Source: Candidatus Omnitrophota bacterium
GTDB lineage: Bacteria > Omnitrophota > Gorgyraeia > Zapsychrales > Fredricksoniimonadaceae
Assembly (NCBI GenBank): GCA_030650275.1
Contig: JAUSEK010000006.1
Span: forward strand, 1 to 56,905
DNA length: 56,905 nucleotides
Direction of reading: 5' to 3'
Shown: positions 34,160-43,234 of the stretch, in pieces
Position numbering within the stretch: position 1 is the first letter of the stretch
Layout: each line of letters opens with the position of its first letter
Made by a program: the position numbers and the translations under genes
Notes under the pieces: generated by a model
Told to the model about the DNA's origin: nothing
What the model saw: only the letters and a program-made list of their open reading frames with translations
The model's database searches: none

Positions 34160-34938
34160 GATAAATTCCGGACGAACCTGACGACGTTCTTGACCAGATC
34201 CCGCTGTCCGGTATTCTTTTCAATGGCCCGGACAATGGCGCTGCCGACAATGACCCCATCGGCAACCCGGCTGAAAGCCCTGACCTGTGCCGGCGTGGAT
34301 ATGCCAAAACCCACGCAAACAGGTTTTTGGGTCATCCGGCGCACGCGGCGGATACCGGCGGCGGCTTCTTTAAGCAAATTTTGTTTTGCTCCGGTCACGC
34401 CGGTCAAAGACACATAATAAATAAATCCATTTGAACCATGGGCAATGGGTTTTATCCGTGCAGGCAATGTCGTAGGCGCAACAAAAAATACGGTTGATAT
34501 GTTTGCCTTTTTCGCATATTTGATCCAATCTCCCGCCTCTTCACAGGGCAGATCGGGAATGATGAAACCATCTACACCTGCTTTAACCGCCGCCTTGACG
34601 GCATTCTCTTGCCCAAAATGAAAAACCGGATTGTAATACGTCATCAAAGCGATGGGAATGTCAGACCTTTGACGGATGCGTCTTACGCAATCAAATATTT
34701 TGGATAAACTAATACCCTGGTCAAGAGCGCGCTGGGACGAGGCCTGGATCACGGGCCCGTCCGCCATGGGGTCGGAAAAAGGTACGCCCAATTCAACAAT
34801 GTCCACCCCGGCCTTCTCAAAAGCCAGCACCAATTCCCCGGTTACCTTTAAATTCGGGTCGCCGGCCGTGATAAAGGCGATGAAGGCCTTTTTGCCCTGT
34901 TCTTTCAATTGCTCAAATTTGCGATCAATGCGGTTCAT
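34147..34938 (-). CDS. trpA: Tryptophan synthase alpha chain
   Basis: Cleaves indole-3-glycerol phosphate to indole and glyceraldehyde 3-phosphate. The 263-residue TIM barrel has the signature VDIVELGVPFSDPMADGPVI with catalytic Glu, the Asp in DGFIIPDLPCEEA, and GFGISTPAQVRAFSRVADGVIVGSA. It follows trpB with only a palindrome between them. It is slightly more AT-rich than its neighbours. Confidence 0.95.
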   Translation of the reverse strand: MNRIDRKFEQLKEQGKKAFIAFITAGDPNLKVTGELVLAFEKAGVDIVELGVPFSDPMADGPVIQASSQRALDQGISLSKIFDCVRRIRQRSDIPIALMTYYNPVFHFGQENAVKAAVKAGVDGFIIPDLPCEEAGDWIKYAKKANISTVFFVAPTTLPARIKPIAHGSNGFIYYVSLTGVTGAKQNLLKEAAAGIRRVRRMTQKPVCVGFGISTPAQVRAFSRVADGVIVGSAIVRAIEKNTGQRDLVKNVVRFVRNLSCAV

Positions 34939-34945
34939 ATAAGAG

Positions 34946-34977
34946 TAAAAGGGGACACCTTAAGGTGTCCCCTTTTA
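34946..34977. repeat. Family A palindrome at the trpB stop codon
   Basis: A perfect 32-base palindrome, TAAAAGGGGACACCTT and its complement. Read on the minus strand its first triplet is the TAA stop codon of trpB, exactly as the copy at 1961 supplies the stop of the sulfite reductase. Confidence 0.8.
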
Positions 34978-36153
34978 TATCAATTGTTGGATTTGGTTGA
35001 CATCTTTGTCCCCGCGGCCGGAAAGGTTGACGATCACCGTCGTTCCTTTTTTGGACTTGCGGGCCAGGGTTTCCAAATATGCCAGCACATGGGCTGTTTC
35101 CAGCGCTGGAATGATGCCTTCCAGCCGGGAAAGCATTTTAAAGCCGCGGATGGCGGCCTTGTCATCCACGGCCACATATTGGGCGCGGCCTGTCTTTTGA
35201 TAATACGCATGTTCAGGCCCGACACCGGGATAGTCCAAACCGGCTGCCACCGAATGGGCCACCTGCACCTGGCCATCCTTGTCCTGCAATAAATTGCTCT
35301 TGCTGCCGTGCATGACCCCCACCGGCCCTTTGCTCAACGTGGCTGAATGTTCATGGGTGTTCAAGCCCTTGCCGGCGGCCTCAACACCGATCATGCCGAC
35401 ACCTTTGTCCTTATAAAAAGCATGGAAAAGCCCCATGGCATTGCTCCCGCCGCCGACACATGCCACCAGATGATCCGGCAGTTTTCTTTCTTTCGCCAAG
35501 AATTGTTTGCGGGCCTCAACACCGATCACGGCCTGGAATTCGCGCACCATCAAAGGATACGGATGCGGTCCGGCCACCGAACCGATGATATAAAAGGTCT
35601 CGCGCACATGGGTGACCCAATCGCGGATGGCCTCGTTCATGGCATCTTTGAGCGTCTGGGAACCGCTGGTCACGGGGATGACCTTGGCGCCCAAAAGTTT
35701 CATGCGAAAAACGTTCAGGGACTGGCGCCGGATATCCTCGGCCCCCATGTAAATCACGCATTCAAGGCCGAAGAGCGCGGCCGCCGTGGCCGCGGCCACC
35801 CCGTGCTGACCGGCGCCGGTCTCGGCGATGATGCGCGTTTTACCCATGCGCCGGGCCACGAGGATCTGGCCCAGGGTATTATTGATCTTGTGCGCGCCGG
35901 TGTGCAAAAGGTCTTCGCGCTTCAGATAGACCTTCAATGTCCTCAAATGACGGCTCAAGCGTTCGGCAAGATACAAATTCGTCGGGCGGCCCGCGTATTC
36001 TTTCAAATAAAAGGCAAACTCGTCCCTGAACGCCTTATTTCTTCTCAAGGCGTTGAACTGTTTTTCAAGATCGATGAGCAGGGTCATCAGGGTCTCGGGG
36101 ACATAACGTCCGCCGAACTCCCCAAAATGCCCTTGTTTGTCCGGTAATGCCAT
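34975..36153 (-). CDS. trpB: Tryptophan synthase beta chain
   Basis: PLP enzyme joining indole and serine, 392 residues. The PLP Lys block [20 protein letters not shown], the phosphate-binding [12 protein letters not shown] and [15 protein letters not shown] are all present. Length is normal for TrpB1, which pairs with the adjacent TrpA. Residual trp genes (trpC, trpD, trpF, trpG) are not in the window; trpE is 10 kb upstream in the same gene series. Confidence 0.96.
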   Translation of the reverse strand: MALPDKQGHFGEFGGRYVPETLMTLLIDLEKQFNALRRNKAFRDEFAFYLKEYAGRPTNLYLAERLSRHLRTLKVYLKREDLLHTGAHKINNTLGQILVARRMGKTRIIAETGAGQHGVAAATAAALFGLECVIYMGAEDIRRQSLNVFRMKLLGAKVIPVTSGSQTLKDAMNEAIRDWVTHVRETFYIIGSVAGPHPYPLMVREFQAVIGVEARKQFLAKERKLPDHLVACVGGGSNAMGLFHAFYKDKGVGMIGVEAAGKGLNTHEHSATLSKGPVGVMHGSKSNLLQDKDGQVQVAHSVAAGLDYPGVGPEHAYYQKTGRAQYVAVDDKAAIRGFKMLSRLEGIIPALETAHVLAYLETLARKSKKGTTVIVNLSGRGDKDVNQIQQLI

Positions 36154-36156
36154 GTT

Positions 36157-36837
36157 CTACCCCTTGTAATCCGTGATCACCATAATGGTATTGGCGATCC
36201 CCACAGCACCGCTGATCTGGAACGGAATGTGACGGCCGTCAATGCTAAACCATATTTTGTATTTGGCCGGGTTGCTTTCCATGTATAAACTTGCCGCTTT
36301 GCGGCCGGCCGCTTTGATGCGTTCCGGCCTGACAATGCCTATTTTCAATTTCTGCGTCGGTAAAACGATGTCCAGGTCCTCACCCGCCCGAAATGAGCCG
36401 CTGCGGCGGTAACGGTAGATGAACCCGTAAATATTATCCACCGCGCCATCAACAGCGATCACCTGTTGGGTCTCTTTGCCCCGGGCAAATTTGTGCAGGT
36501 AGATCTTTTTGGCCCCCTGCAGATAGTCCTCACGGATCTTTTCTTTTGCGCCGAAAATGTTCAAGTCGCGCAGAACGACGACCGGAAAAAGCGTGTCCGG
36601 GTCCAGATAGATCTCTTCCTTGTCATAAAAATTAAAACCATCAGCCCTGAAAACGATCAAAAACAAGCGCCGGCCTTCATACTGCACTTCACCGGGAAAT
36701 GTCAGGGTCGCCCGGCCCACCTTCATGAACCCTTGCTTGATGTCGTACGTCATGACCTCCCCGGCGCTAAACGGCGCGGGCGCGGCACAAACCGCCGTAC
36801 CCAACAGCAAAAATACTGAAAGAAAAAATGACTTCAT
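36157..36837 (-). CDS. DUF3108 envelope protein
   Basis: A 226-residue protein with a Sec signal peptide (MKSFFLSVFLLLGTAVCAAP) and a DUF3108 beta-rich domain starting FSAGEVMTYDIKQGFMKVGRA, and ending IANTIMVITDYKG. The family is periplasmic and of unknown function, common in Gram-negative bacteria. The start overlaps the M20 stop by four bases. Confidence 0.82.
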   Translation of the reverse strand: MKSFFLSVFLLLGTAVCAAPAPFSAGEVMTYDIKQGFMKVGRATLTFPGEVQYEGRRLFLIVFRADGFNFYDKEEIYLDPDTLFPVVVLRDLNIFGAKEKIREDYLQGAKKIYLHKFARGKETQQVIAVDGAVDNIYGFIYRYRRSGSFRAGEDLDIVLPTQKLKIGIVRPERIKAAGRKAASLYMESNPAKYKIWFSIDGRHIPFQISGAVGIANTIMVITDYKG

Positions 36838-38006
36838 CGCCCGTCGTACTCTTTCAGGAACGCCTCCAGGACACGCGCACCGTTATACAAAGTTTTAATG
36901 TCCGCGTATTCGTCGTTGGCATGGATAACGCCGTGACTGCCCCAGCCCGTGGAAAAAGCCGGGATGCCATGATCCTGAAAAAACGTGATGACCGTGGCCC
37001 CCTGGCTTCCCGTCAATTTCGCCTTGAAGCCCATTTTTCGGCACACGTCCACGTATGTTTTGACAAACGGGTCCTTGGGGTTGATCTCATACGGTTTCTG
37101 GCTGTCATCAACAATGACCTTGAACTTTTTTGCCTCTTGACCAATAAGGACCTTGACCTCTTTGACAATGCCCGAGGCTGTCATGCCGGGCATGAAACGG
37201 ATATCAAGGGAAAACTCACAGAAATCCGCCACCATATTAACCTTGTCCCCGCCGCGGATCGTGCCGATATTCTTCGTCGGCGGGACCAGCAAAAGATGTT
37301 TCTTAAACTTGAACTGATGCTTTTTCAAACGACCGATAACACGTGCGGCGATCTCAATGGCATTGACCCCCATCCAATTGTAAGCGCCATGGGCTTTTTT
37401 GCCGAAGATCTGCACCCGGCAATGGACCAGTCCTTTTTGCGCGATAATAGCGTCAAACTCTTCCGAATCCGTGATCAGCGCGGCCTTGGGACGCAAAATT
37501 CCCTTATCCAGCAAAGGCCGTATGCCGTAGTGGCTCCCTGTTTCTTCGTCCACCGTGGCGGCAAAAACAATGTCCCTTTTCAGGCGAACACCGTCCTCAA
37601 CCAGACTGCGCAGGGCTTCCATGCCGACCGCGCAATTGCCTTTGTCATCGCTCGCACCGCGGCCATAAATGCGGCCCTTGTGGATCTGCCCGCCGGCCGG
37701 TTTGAACGTCCAGCCCGAACCGAAGACGACCGTATCAATATGCGGGGTGATGAGCAGCGCTTCCCTGGCCGCCCGCTGACGGGGCCATGTGCCTTTGAGT
37801 GTCGCAATGACATTGGGACGGTCCTTTTGTCCGCCGGAGGCGGATCCGCCTTTGGCGGAAAAACTGACCATCTTAACGTCCAGCCCCAAAGACCGCATGT
37901 CCTGCGCAATGAATTTGGACACCATCCGTTCATTGCCCGGCGGATTGACGGAATCAAACTGCACAAGTTTCTGCGTGAGCCGGACGAGCCGATTTTTATT
38001 GACCAT
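36834..38006 (-). CDS. M20 family metallopeptidase (ArgE/DapE/CPG2-like)
   Basis: A 390-residue dizinc amidohydrolase. Metal ligands sit in LLITPHIDTVVFG, GRGASDDKGN and ATVDEETGSHYG, with the dimerisation (lid) domain from about residue 180. Substrates could be acetylated amino acids or succinyl-diaminopimelate. Residues about 50-59 (SAKGGSASGG), between the N-terminal helix and the first strand, are encoded by a 30-base palindromic insertion. It overlaps its neighbours on both sides. Confidence 0.88.
   Translation of the reverse strand: MVNKNRLVRLTQKLVQFDSVNPPGNERMVSKFIAQDMRSLGLDVKMVSFSAKGGSASGGQKDRPNVIATLKGTWPRQRAAREALLITPHIDTVVFGSGWTFKPAGGQIHKGRIYGRGASDDKGNCAVGMEALRSLVEDGVRLKRDIVFAATVDEETGSHYGIRPLLDKGILRPKAALITDSEEFDAIIAQKGLVHCRVQIFGKKAHGAYNWMGVNAIEIAARVIGRLKKHQFKFKKHLLLVPPTKNIGTIRGGDKVNMVADFCEFSLDIRFMPGMTASGIVKEVKVLIGQEAKKFKVIVDDSQKPYEINPKDPFVKTYVDVCRKMGFKAKLTGSQGATVITFFQDHGIPAFSTGWGSHGVIHANDEYADIKTLYNGARVLEAFLKEYDGR
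37830..37859. repeat. In-frame palindromic insertion inside the M20 peptidase
   Basis: On the coding strand TCCGCC-AAA-GGCGGA then TCCGCC-TCC-GGCGGA. It is read as SAKGGSASGG, differing from the copy in the sulfite reductase by a single codon (TCC for TTC). Position, frame and orientation relative to the gene are the same. Confidence 0.75.
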
Positions 38007-38308
38007 TAACCCAGGATCCCCTTGGCCTTTTCTTCGCCTTCCAAACGCTTGAAATCGTCATAGTCCACGAAGATGATCTCCGGGCGCTCGTGGCTGATCT
38101 TAAGTATTTTGGGCATGTGTTCTCTCACATTTTGAAAAGCAATGTACTTGAACGGTGTTTTGCATTCCGGACATTCCTTCACGTCCACTTTCAGGTCCAT
38201 TTTTTTGCAATGAGCACAGGTCCCGGACAAGGCCCCGTAAGTGAGCAAATGGGTCTTCACCTCGTCCAAATAAAATTTCTTATAAATGCGCAGGAACCGT
38301 TCGGACAT
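38006..38308 (-). CDS. Small zinc-ribbon protein, unknown function
   Basis: A 100-residue protein with a central four-cysteine ribbon, CAHCKKMDLKVDVKECPECK. The N-terminus RFLRIYKKFYLDEVKTHLLT is helical and the C-terminus mixed, with FVDYDDFKRLEGEEKAKG. It is joined to the M20 gene by a one-base start/stop overlap. I know no name for it; a nucleic acid or protein-binding role is typical of such ribbons. Confidence 0.7.
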   Translation of the reverse strand: MSERFLRIYKKFYLDEVKTHLLTYGALSGTCAHCKKMDLKVDVKECPECKTPFKYIAFQNVREHMPKILKISHERPEIIFVDYDDFKRLEGEEKAKGILG

Positions 38309-38333
38309 ATCGCGGATTATAACACCGTCGCCT

Positions 38334-38717
38334 TTAGGACAACAGTTTTTCTTTCAGGTCATCCGGGATGGGCACTGGCTTGAATTCGGTGTTCAGGCAG
38401 ACCAGGGACACTTCGGCTTCGAGGATCAGGCGGCCATCTTTCTTGTCATGGATGGTTTGGTGAAAGACCAGTTGCGCGCTCGTGGCTTTCGTTAACTTGG
38501 CCGAGCACAATAAAACATCCCCATAACGCGCCGGCGAACGGTAGGTCACATTGCACTGGCGCACGGCATAGCCGAGCCCGCGTTCCTTGAACATCTGGAC
38601 ACTAAGGCCCCTGGTCTCCAAAAACTCCGTGCGGGCTTCTTCTAAATAACACAGGTATTGAGCGTAATAAACGATCCCGCCGGCGTCTGTATCATGATAG
38701 TAAATTCGTTTTTCCAT
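38334..38717 (-). CDS. Acyl-CoA thioesterase, YbgC type
   Basis: A 127-residue hot-dog thioesterase. The signature YYHDTDAGGIVYYAQYLCYL contains the catalytic Asp, followed by LEEARTEFLETRGL. The YbgC family hydrolyses acyl-CoA and often sits with tol-pal genes; here it lies next to ksgA instead. Confidence 0.88.
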   Translation of the reverse strand: MEKRIYYHDTDAGGIVYYAQYLCYLEEARTEFLETRGLSVQMFKERGLGYAVRQCNVTYRSPARYGDVLLCSAKLTKATSAQLVFHQTIHDKKDGRLILEAEVSLVCLNTEFKPVPIPDDLKEKLLS

Positions 38718-38726
38718 AAGGGCAGT

Positions 38727-38770
38727 AAAGGTAGCACCTGCCTTCTTTAAAGAAGGCAGGTGCTACCTTT
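38727..38770. repeat. Family C perfect 44-base palindrome
   Basis: AAAGGTAGCACCTGCCTTCT with TT at the centre and the exact complement, 22 bases per arm without mismatch. It lies in the gap between ksgA and the thioesterase. The other copy is at 16254-16297. Confidence 0.85.
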
Positions 38771-38778
38771 ACCTTAGT

Positions 38779-39543
38779 TTAACAAAGCAAGTCGCTGATA
38801 TCGACATAATTCTGCAAACTTAATGTCTCCGGACGGGCCTTGGGTGACAGGTCCAGCCGGGTCAGGACAGCGGACAATCTCTCTTTATCCGCCAGCGGAG
38901 ATAAAGCATTCACAATAGTCTTGCGCCGCTGGGTGAAGGCCGTGCGGATCATGGTGAACATTTTTGGTTCATCCTTGGGATGATAAATGGCTTTGGGATG
39001 AAAGGCAAGGTGGACAAAACACGAATCCACCTTCGGCGGTGGAGTAAAACAGGTGTTCTTGATCTTAAATAAGACCTTAACCTCAGCGTAATACTGGACA
39101 AAACAACTCAAAGAACCGTAATCCTTTCCTCCCGGCCTGGCGGCCAGACGTTCGCCGAATTCTTTCTGCACCGTCAGGAATGCTTCTGTAATATGCGCGC
39201 GATGTTCCAGCAAATGTTCGATAATGGGCGTTGAAATGTAATACGGGATGTTGCCGACGATCTTGACAGGCGCCGGTACCCCTTTGAAGTCCCAATTCAA
39301 GAAATCCGCGTGAATGATATGGACAGGACCGCCGTCAAATTCCGCATGCAGGGCGGGTAGCAGGTTTCTGTCATACTCAACGGCATACAAAGTTTTCAGA
39401 CGCGCTGCAAGCAAACGCGTCAAAGAGCCCTTCCCCGGCCCGATCTCAACAATAGTGTCCTGCGGCGTGAAGGTACCGGCCTCAACGATCTTGTGCAAAA
39501 CCCTTTGGTCATTGAGGAAATTCTGCCCCAGAGGCGCTTTCAT
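38779..39543 (-). CDS. ksgA: 16S rRNA dimethyladenosine transferase
   Basis: Methylates the two adenines of the 3'-terminal hairpin of 16S rRNA. The 254-residue protein has LGQNFLNDQRVLHKIV, the SAM motif IVEIGPGKGSLTRLL, the catalytic NIPYYISTPII and the C-terminal RRKTIVNALS. It overlaps pdxA by four bases, the classic pdxA-ksgA order also seen with surA in E. coli. Confidence 0.96.
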   Translation of the reverse strand: MKAPLGQNFLNDQRVLHKIVEAGTFTPQDTIVEIGPGKGSLTRLLAARLKTLYAVEYDRNLLPALHAEFDGGPVHIIHADFLNWDFKGVPAPVKIVGNIPYYISTPIIEHLLEHRAHITEAFLTVQKEFGERLAARPGGKDYGSLSCFVQYYAEVKVLFKIKNTCFTPPPKVDSCFVHLAFHPKAIYHPKDEPKMFTMIRTAFTQRRKTIVNALSPLADKERLSAVLTRLDLSPKARPETLSLQNYVDISDLLC

Positions 39544-40421
39544 GAAAGTTCACAGGCGAGTTGGATGGCGGCGATCATTGAGGACGGATCCGCGATGCCC
39601 TGTCCGGCAATATCAAACGCGGTACCGTGCACCGGGGAGGTGCGCACAAAAGGCAGGCCGGCGGTAAAGTTAACCAATTCTTTAAAATACATACCCTTGA
39701 CCGGAGCCAGTCCCTGGTCATGATACATGGCCACAATACCGTCGAAGCCTTTATCGTGACAAAAAAATGTATCCGCCGGAAAAGGGCCCTGCGCCTTAAT
39801 GCCCCGCTGTCGGGCCAAACGGATGGCCGGCAATATCGCGCGAAGATCTTCATGTCCCAGCAAACCGCCCTCCCCGGCATGGGGATTTAAGCCCAAAACA
39901 GCGATGCGGGGATTGCGAATGTGAAAATGCCGCTTCAACGTTTCATCCATCAACGTTATGGAATTCAGGACCGCTTTCTTGGTGATCAGAGCAGGAACGT
40001 TTTTTAGCGGAACATGACGCGTGACCAGGGAAATACGCACGCGGGGCGAAACAAACATCATGTCAAAGCGCTTGACGCCAAAGGCCCGGGCCAGGTATTC
40101 CGTGTGCCCGCGGAAATCCTTTTGGTAACGGCTGACCGCTTCCTTGGACAAGGGCGCCGTGACCAGGGCGTCGACTATACCGCCTTTGACCAAGGCCACC
40201 GCCCTCTCCAAGGACTTTAAAGCGCCTTCCCCCGGTGTCCGGTAAGCAATGTCAACGACCTCAACGGGAATGCCTTTGAAAAGTTTCTGACTGCCGACGA
40301 GCACGAACGCGGCGTAGGACGGGAAACGGCCTTTTTTTAAGGCCTTGCGGATGACCTCCGGCCCAATGCCTGAAGGGTCGCCCATGGTGATGCCGATGAC
40401 CTTAACCGCGGACTTCGACAT
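39540..40421 (-). CDS. pdxA: 4-hydroxythreonine-4-phosphate dehydrogenase
   Basis: Step of the DXP-dependent pyridoxal phosphate pathway. The 293-residue protein shows ITMGDPSGIGPEV, the metal-binding GHTEYLAR, GLNPHAGEGGLLGHED and MYHDQGLAPVKG. It is slightly shorter than the usual 330 residues. The start at MSKSAVKV lies within the last codons of the surA-like gene; upstream extension is rejected. Confidence 0.94.
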   Translation of the reverse strand: MSKSAVKVIGITMGDPSGIGPEVIRKALKKGRFPSYAAFVLVGSQKLFKGIPVEVVDIAYRTPGEGALKSLERAVALVKGGIVDALVTAPLSKEAVSRYQKDFRGHTEYLARAFGVKRFDMMFVSPRVRISLVTRHVPLKNVPALITKKAVLNSITLMDETLKRHFHIRNPRIAVLGLNPHAGEGGLLGHEDLRAILPAIRLARQRGIKAQGPFPADTFFCHDKGFDGIVAMYHDQGLAPVKGMYFKELVNFTAGLPFVRTSPVHGTAFDIAGQGIADPSSMIAAIQLACELS

Positions 40422-41346
40422 AGGATTTTTTACGCAGTTTATCGATCCATTCCTTGAACTTCTTCTGGAATACCTCATCGTAAAGCCGGTTGTAGATGTC
40501 GTTCTTGGCCTCGACCAGCGAGGCCTTATGCCCGGGAGAAATGCCCGTCACTTTGAAAACATAAACCCCGGCCTCAACTTCCACGGGCCTGGAGACCTCG
40601 TCCAATTTAAGGCCGAAAACGACTTTCTCGACCGCTGGGACCATCTGCCCCTCTTCGATGGCGCCGACAGAAGAAAGTTCGGAATATTCCTGACGCAGTT
40701 TCTCAAAATCCTCACCGGCCACAAGACGGGAATGGGCTTCCATCGCCTGTTTGCGGGCCTCGTCTTTGCCTTTATCAAAAGAAATGTAAATGGACTGCAG
40801 ATTATACCTGGTCTTACGCACAAAATCATCCTGGTGCGCTTCGTAATATTTGGTCACGTCCTGCGGATTGACGAATATTTTTTGTTTAACCTCAATGTCC
40901 ACGATATAATGCGCTTTCATCTGATTGATGGCTTTATTCTTCAGGTCGGTGATGGTCATACCCTGGGTGCTGAGGGCCGCCACAAACGCATCTTCATTGG
41001 AATAACGGTCTTTGATCTCTTTTAAGCGCTTGTTCACCGCTTCCTGCCTTATCTCCAGCCCCTTTTCGTTCGCCGCGGCCATGATCAACCTGTCCTCAAT
41101 GAGTTGATTGACGCCCTTTTGCTCGTAGGTGGCCATGATCTCATTGATCTCCTGCGCGCTTTTGTTCTCCACCTTTAACTGCCGGTAAATGCTGCCGATA
41201 TAATCGCGCAAATCTTTGAGGGTGATGGCCTCGCTGTTGACGATGGCGATGATGGTGTCATTGAGCGGCGCGGCCATGGCCGTGACCGTAGGAATGAAAA
41301 ACGCGAAGGTTAAAATGGATCTAAACGCGGGCGAGCGTAGGTTCAT
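40402..41346 (-). CDS. surA: SurA-like periplasmic peptidyl-prolyl isomerase/chaperone
   Basis: A 314-residue protein with a signal peptide (ILTFAFFIPTVTAMAAP), a SurA N-terminal chaperone domain (IIAIVNSEAITLKDLRDYI and LIEDRLIMAAA) and one parvulin/PpiC region (YISFDKGKDEARKQAMEA, LSSVGAIEEGQMVPAVEK) with SRPVEVEAGVYVFKV. E. coli SurA has two parvulin domains; this has one. The surA-pdxA-ksgA order is the same as in E. coli. Its start overlaps the mfd end by 26 bases. Confidence 0.87.
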   Translation of the reverse strand: MNLRSPAFRSILTFAFFIPTVTAMAAPLNDTIIAIVNSEAITLKDLRDYIGSIYRQLKVENKSAQEINEIMATYEQKGVNQLIEDRLIMAAANEKGLEIRQEAVNKRLKEIKDRYSNEDAFVAALSTQGMTITDLKNKAINQMKAHYIVDIEVKQKIFVNPQDVTKYYEAHQDDFVRKTRYNLQSIYISFDKGKDEARKQAMEAHSRLVAGEDFEKLRQEYSELSSVGAIEEGQMVPAVEKVVFGLKLDEVSRPVEVEAGVYVFKVTGISPGHKASLVEAKNDIYNRLYDEVFQKKFKEWIDKLRKKSYVEVRG

Positions 41347-43234
41347 TGGTCTTTGGCTCCAGTTCTTTTTTGAGATGTTCGATGGATTCTTTTAAAAGCC
41401 GGCAATACAGGTCAAAACCGATGGATGTGATGAACCCGTGCTGTTGGGTGCCCAGCAAATTGCCCGCCCCCCGGATCTGCAAGTCGTTAAAAGCAATATG
41501 GAACCCCGCGCCCAGGTCGCTGTGCTTTTCAATGGCGCGCAAACGCTGCCTGGAGACCTCCGAAAGCGTCTGTTCGGGCGGCACGACCAGATAGGTATAG
41601 GCCTGGACGTTCAAACGGCCCACCCGGCCGCGCAATTGATGCAGTTCGGCAAGGCCGAATTTGTCCGCGCGGTTGACGATGAGCGTGTTGGCCGAAGGCA
41701 CGTCAATTCCCGATTCAATGATCGTCGTGCAGACCAGGACATCCACCTCATGTTTGAGGAATTTTAACATAATTTCTTCCAAAATCCTACCGGACATTTG
41801 GCCGTGGGCCACCGCGACCCGGGCCCGCGGCGCCAGACGCCGTACGAGATCCGCGATCGTATCAATATTGTCCACGCGGTTATGCAGGAAAAATACCTGG
41901 CCGCGGCGGTTGAGCTCCCGTTCAATGGCCTGTTGAATGATGTCCTCATCATTGCCGATCGTCCTGGTCTCGACCGCGAGACGGTTGGTCGGCGGTGTTG
42001 AAATGACCGACATGTCCCGCGCGCCGGAAAGGGCCATATACAACGTGCGCGGGATGGGCGTGGCCGAGAGCGTCAGGACATCCGCCAAAAGGCGCAGATG
42101 TTTCAATTTTTCCTTGGATTTGACGCCGAAACGCTGTTCTTCGTCCACGATCACCAGTCCCAGGTCCTTAAAGTCCACGTCTTTGGACAAAAGCCGATGG
42201 GTGCCGATGATGATGTCAACCTTTCCTTCTTTCAGACCGCGCAGGATATCCGCCTGTTCATGTCTGGTGCGGAAACGGCTGATCATGGCCACCTGCACCG
42301 GAAAATCCTTCAACCGCTGCTGAAAATTATAAAAATGCTGTTCAGCTAGGATCGTCGTCGGGACCAGGATCGCCACCTGTTTATGGTCCATGACCGCCTT
42401 GAACGCCGCGCGCATGGCCACTTCCGTCTTGCCATAGCCCACATCCCCGCAAATGAGCCGGTCCATGGGTTTGAGCGACTCCATGTCTTTTTTGGTTTCA
42501 ACGACCGCGCGCGCCTGGTCCGGGGTTTCCTGATAAGGAAAACGGGCTTCAAAGTCTTTCTGCCAGGGCGCGTCTTTGGAAAACGTGAATCCGGCCAATT
42601 GCGCGCGCAAGGCCTGAGTGCGCAGCATCTCGGCGGCCAGCATCCGCAATTTCTTTTCAACAGCCCGGCGGGTGGCCAGCCATTCTTTACTGCCCAACCG
42701 GTTGAGCTTCGCCGGACGTTTGGTGAAAGAAACGTATTTCTGCACCAGATGCACGTCATGGCGCGGGACGAACAGTTTGTCCCCTCCCTTGTATTCAATG
42801 ATCAGGTGCTGACGTTTCTGGTCGTCAACGTCAAATTCTCGGATGCCTAAAAAACGGCCAATGCCGTGATTGTTATGGACGACATAATCGCCCTGCTGGA
42901 TATCCACGAAACTGTTCAAGGGGGCTTCAGAGGAGAACGGAAAGGACTGCGCCTTAAATGGCAGGATGAGGACGATCTGGTGGTATTCAACAGCCTTGGC
43001 CGTTGCCGGATCAAAACCGGTGATGACGCGGACGATATCATCTTCAATGTCCAAACGAACCGGGACTTCAAAATTCAAAGGGAAAATGTCCAGCACCCCG
43101 CCGCGATGGGCGAATTCGCCCTCCTTAAAGACCTTAGCCGCCCTGGTATAACCAAAGGCGGCCAAGTTGTGGAGGGTTTCCTCAATGTTGACCTTTTGGT
43201 CAACCAGAAATTCCAGGGATTTGAACGCTACCAT
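41321..43234 (-). CDS. mfd: Short Mfd-like transcription-repair coupling factor
   Basis: A 637-residue protein against about 1100-1150 for Mfd. It has the tail of the UvrB-like region (GYTRAAKVFKEGEFAHRGGVLDIFP, around residues 28-52), then passes directly to the RNA polymerase-interacting CarD-like domain (GDYVVHNNHGIGRFLG, about 115-130) and the RecG-like motor (CGDVGYGKTE, DEEQRFGVKSKEKLKH, TLSATPIPRTLYMA, LRGRVGR). Most of the N-terminal UvrA-binding module and the C-terminal autoinhibitory domain are missing. The start ATG overlaps the secDF stop by seven bases and no frameshift is seen, so it may be a complete, reduced gene. Translocase activity seems intact; UvrA recruitment is doubtful. 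Confidence 0.85.
   Translation of the reverse strand: MVAFKSLEFLVDQKVNIEETLHNLAAFGYTRAAKVFKEGEFAHRGGVLDIFPLNFEVPVRLDIEDDIVRVITGFDPATAKAVEYHQIVLILPFKAQSFPFSSEAPLNSFVDIQQGDYVVHNNHGIGRFLGIREFDVDDQKRQHLIIEYKGGDKLFVPRHDVHLVQKYVSFTKRPAKLNRLGSKEWLATRRAVEKKLRMLAAEMLRTQALRAQLAGFTFSKDAPWQKDFEARFPYQETPDQARAVVETKKDMESLKPMDRLICGDVGYGKTEVAMRAAFKAVMDHKQVAILVPTTILAEQHFYNFQQRLKDFPVQVAMISRFRTRHEQADILRGLKEGKVDIIIGTHRLLSKDVDFKDLGLVIVDEEQRFGVKSKEKLKHLRLLADVLTLSATPIPRTLYMALSGARDMSVISTPPTNRLAVETRTIGNDEDIIQQAIERELNRRGQVFFLHNRVDNIDTIADLVRRLAPRARVAVAHGQMSGRILEEIMLKFLKHEVDVLVCTTIIESGIDVPSANTLIVNRADKFGLAELHQLRGRVGRLNVQAYTYLVVPPEQTLSEVSRQRLRAIEKHSDLGAGFHIAFNDLQIRGAGNLLGTQQHGFITSIGFDLYCRLLKESIEHLKKELEPKTNEPTLARV

Noticed and set aside
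36828-38009. 393-codon plus-strand open frame opposite the M20 peptidase
   Set aside because: The minus-strand frame has clear M20 metal-binding motifs; the plus-strand frame is its antisense shadow with low-complexity, His- and Asp-rich translation and no family motif.
41321-43234. mfd as a pseudogene fragment
   Set aside because: The frame is intact over 637 codons, motor motifs are unaltered and the start is coupled to secDF. Reduction is odd but nothing shows decay, so it is reported as a short gene.
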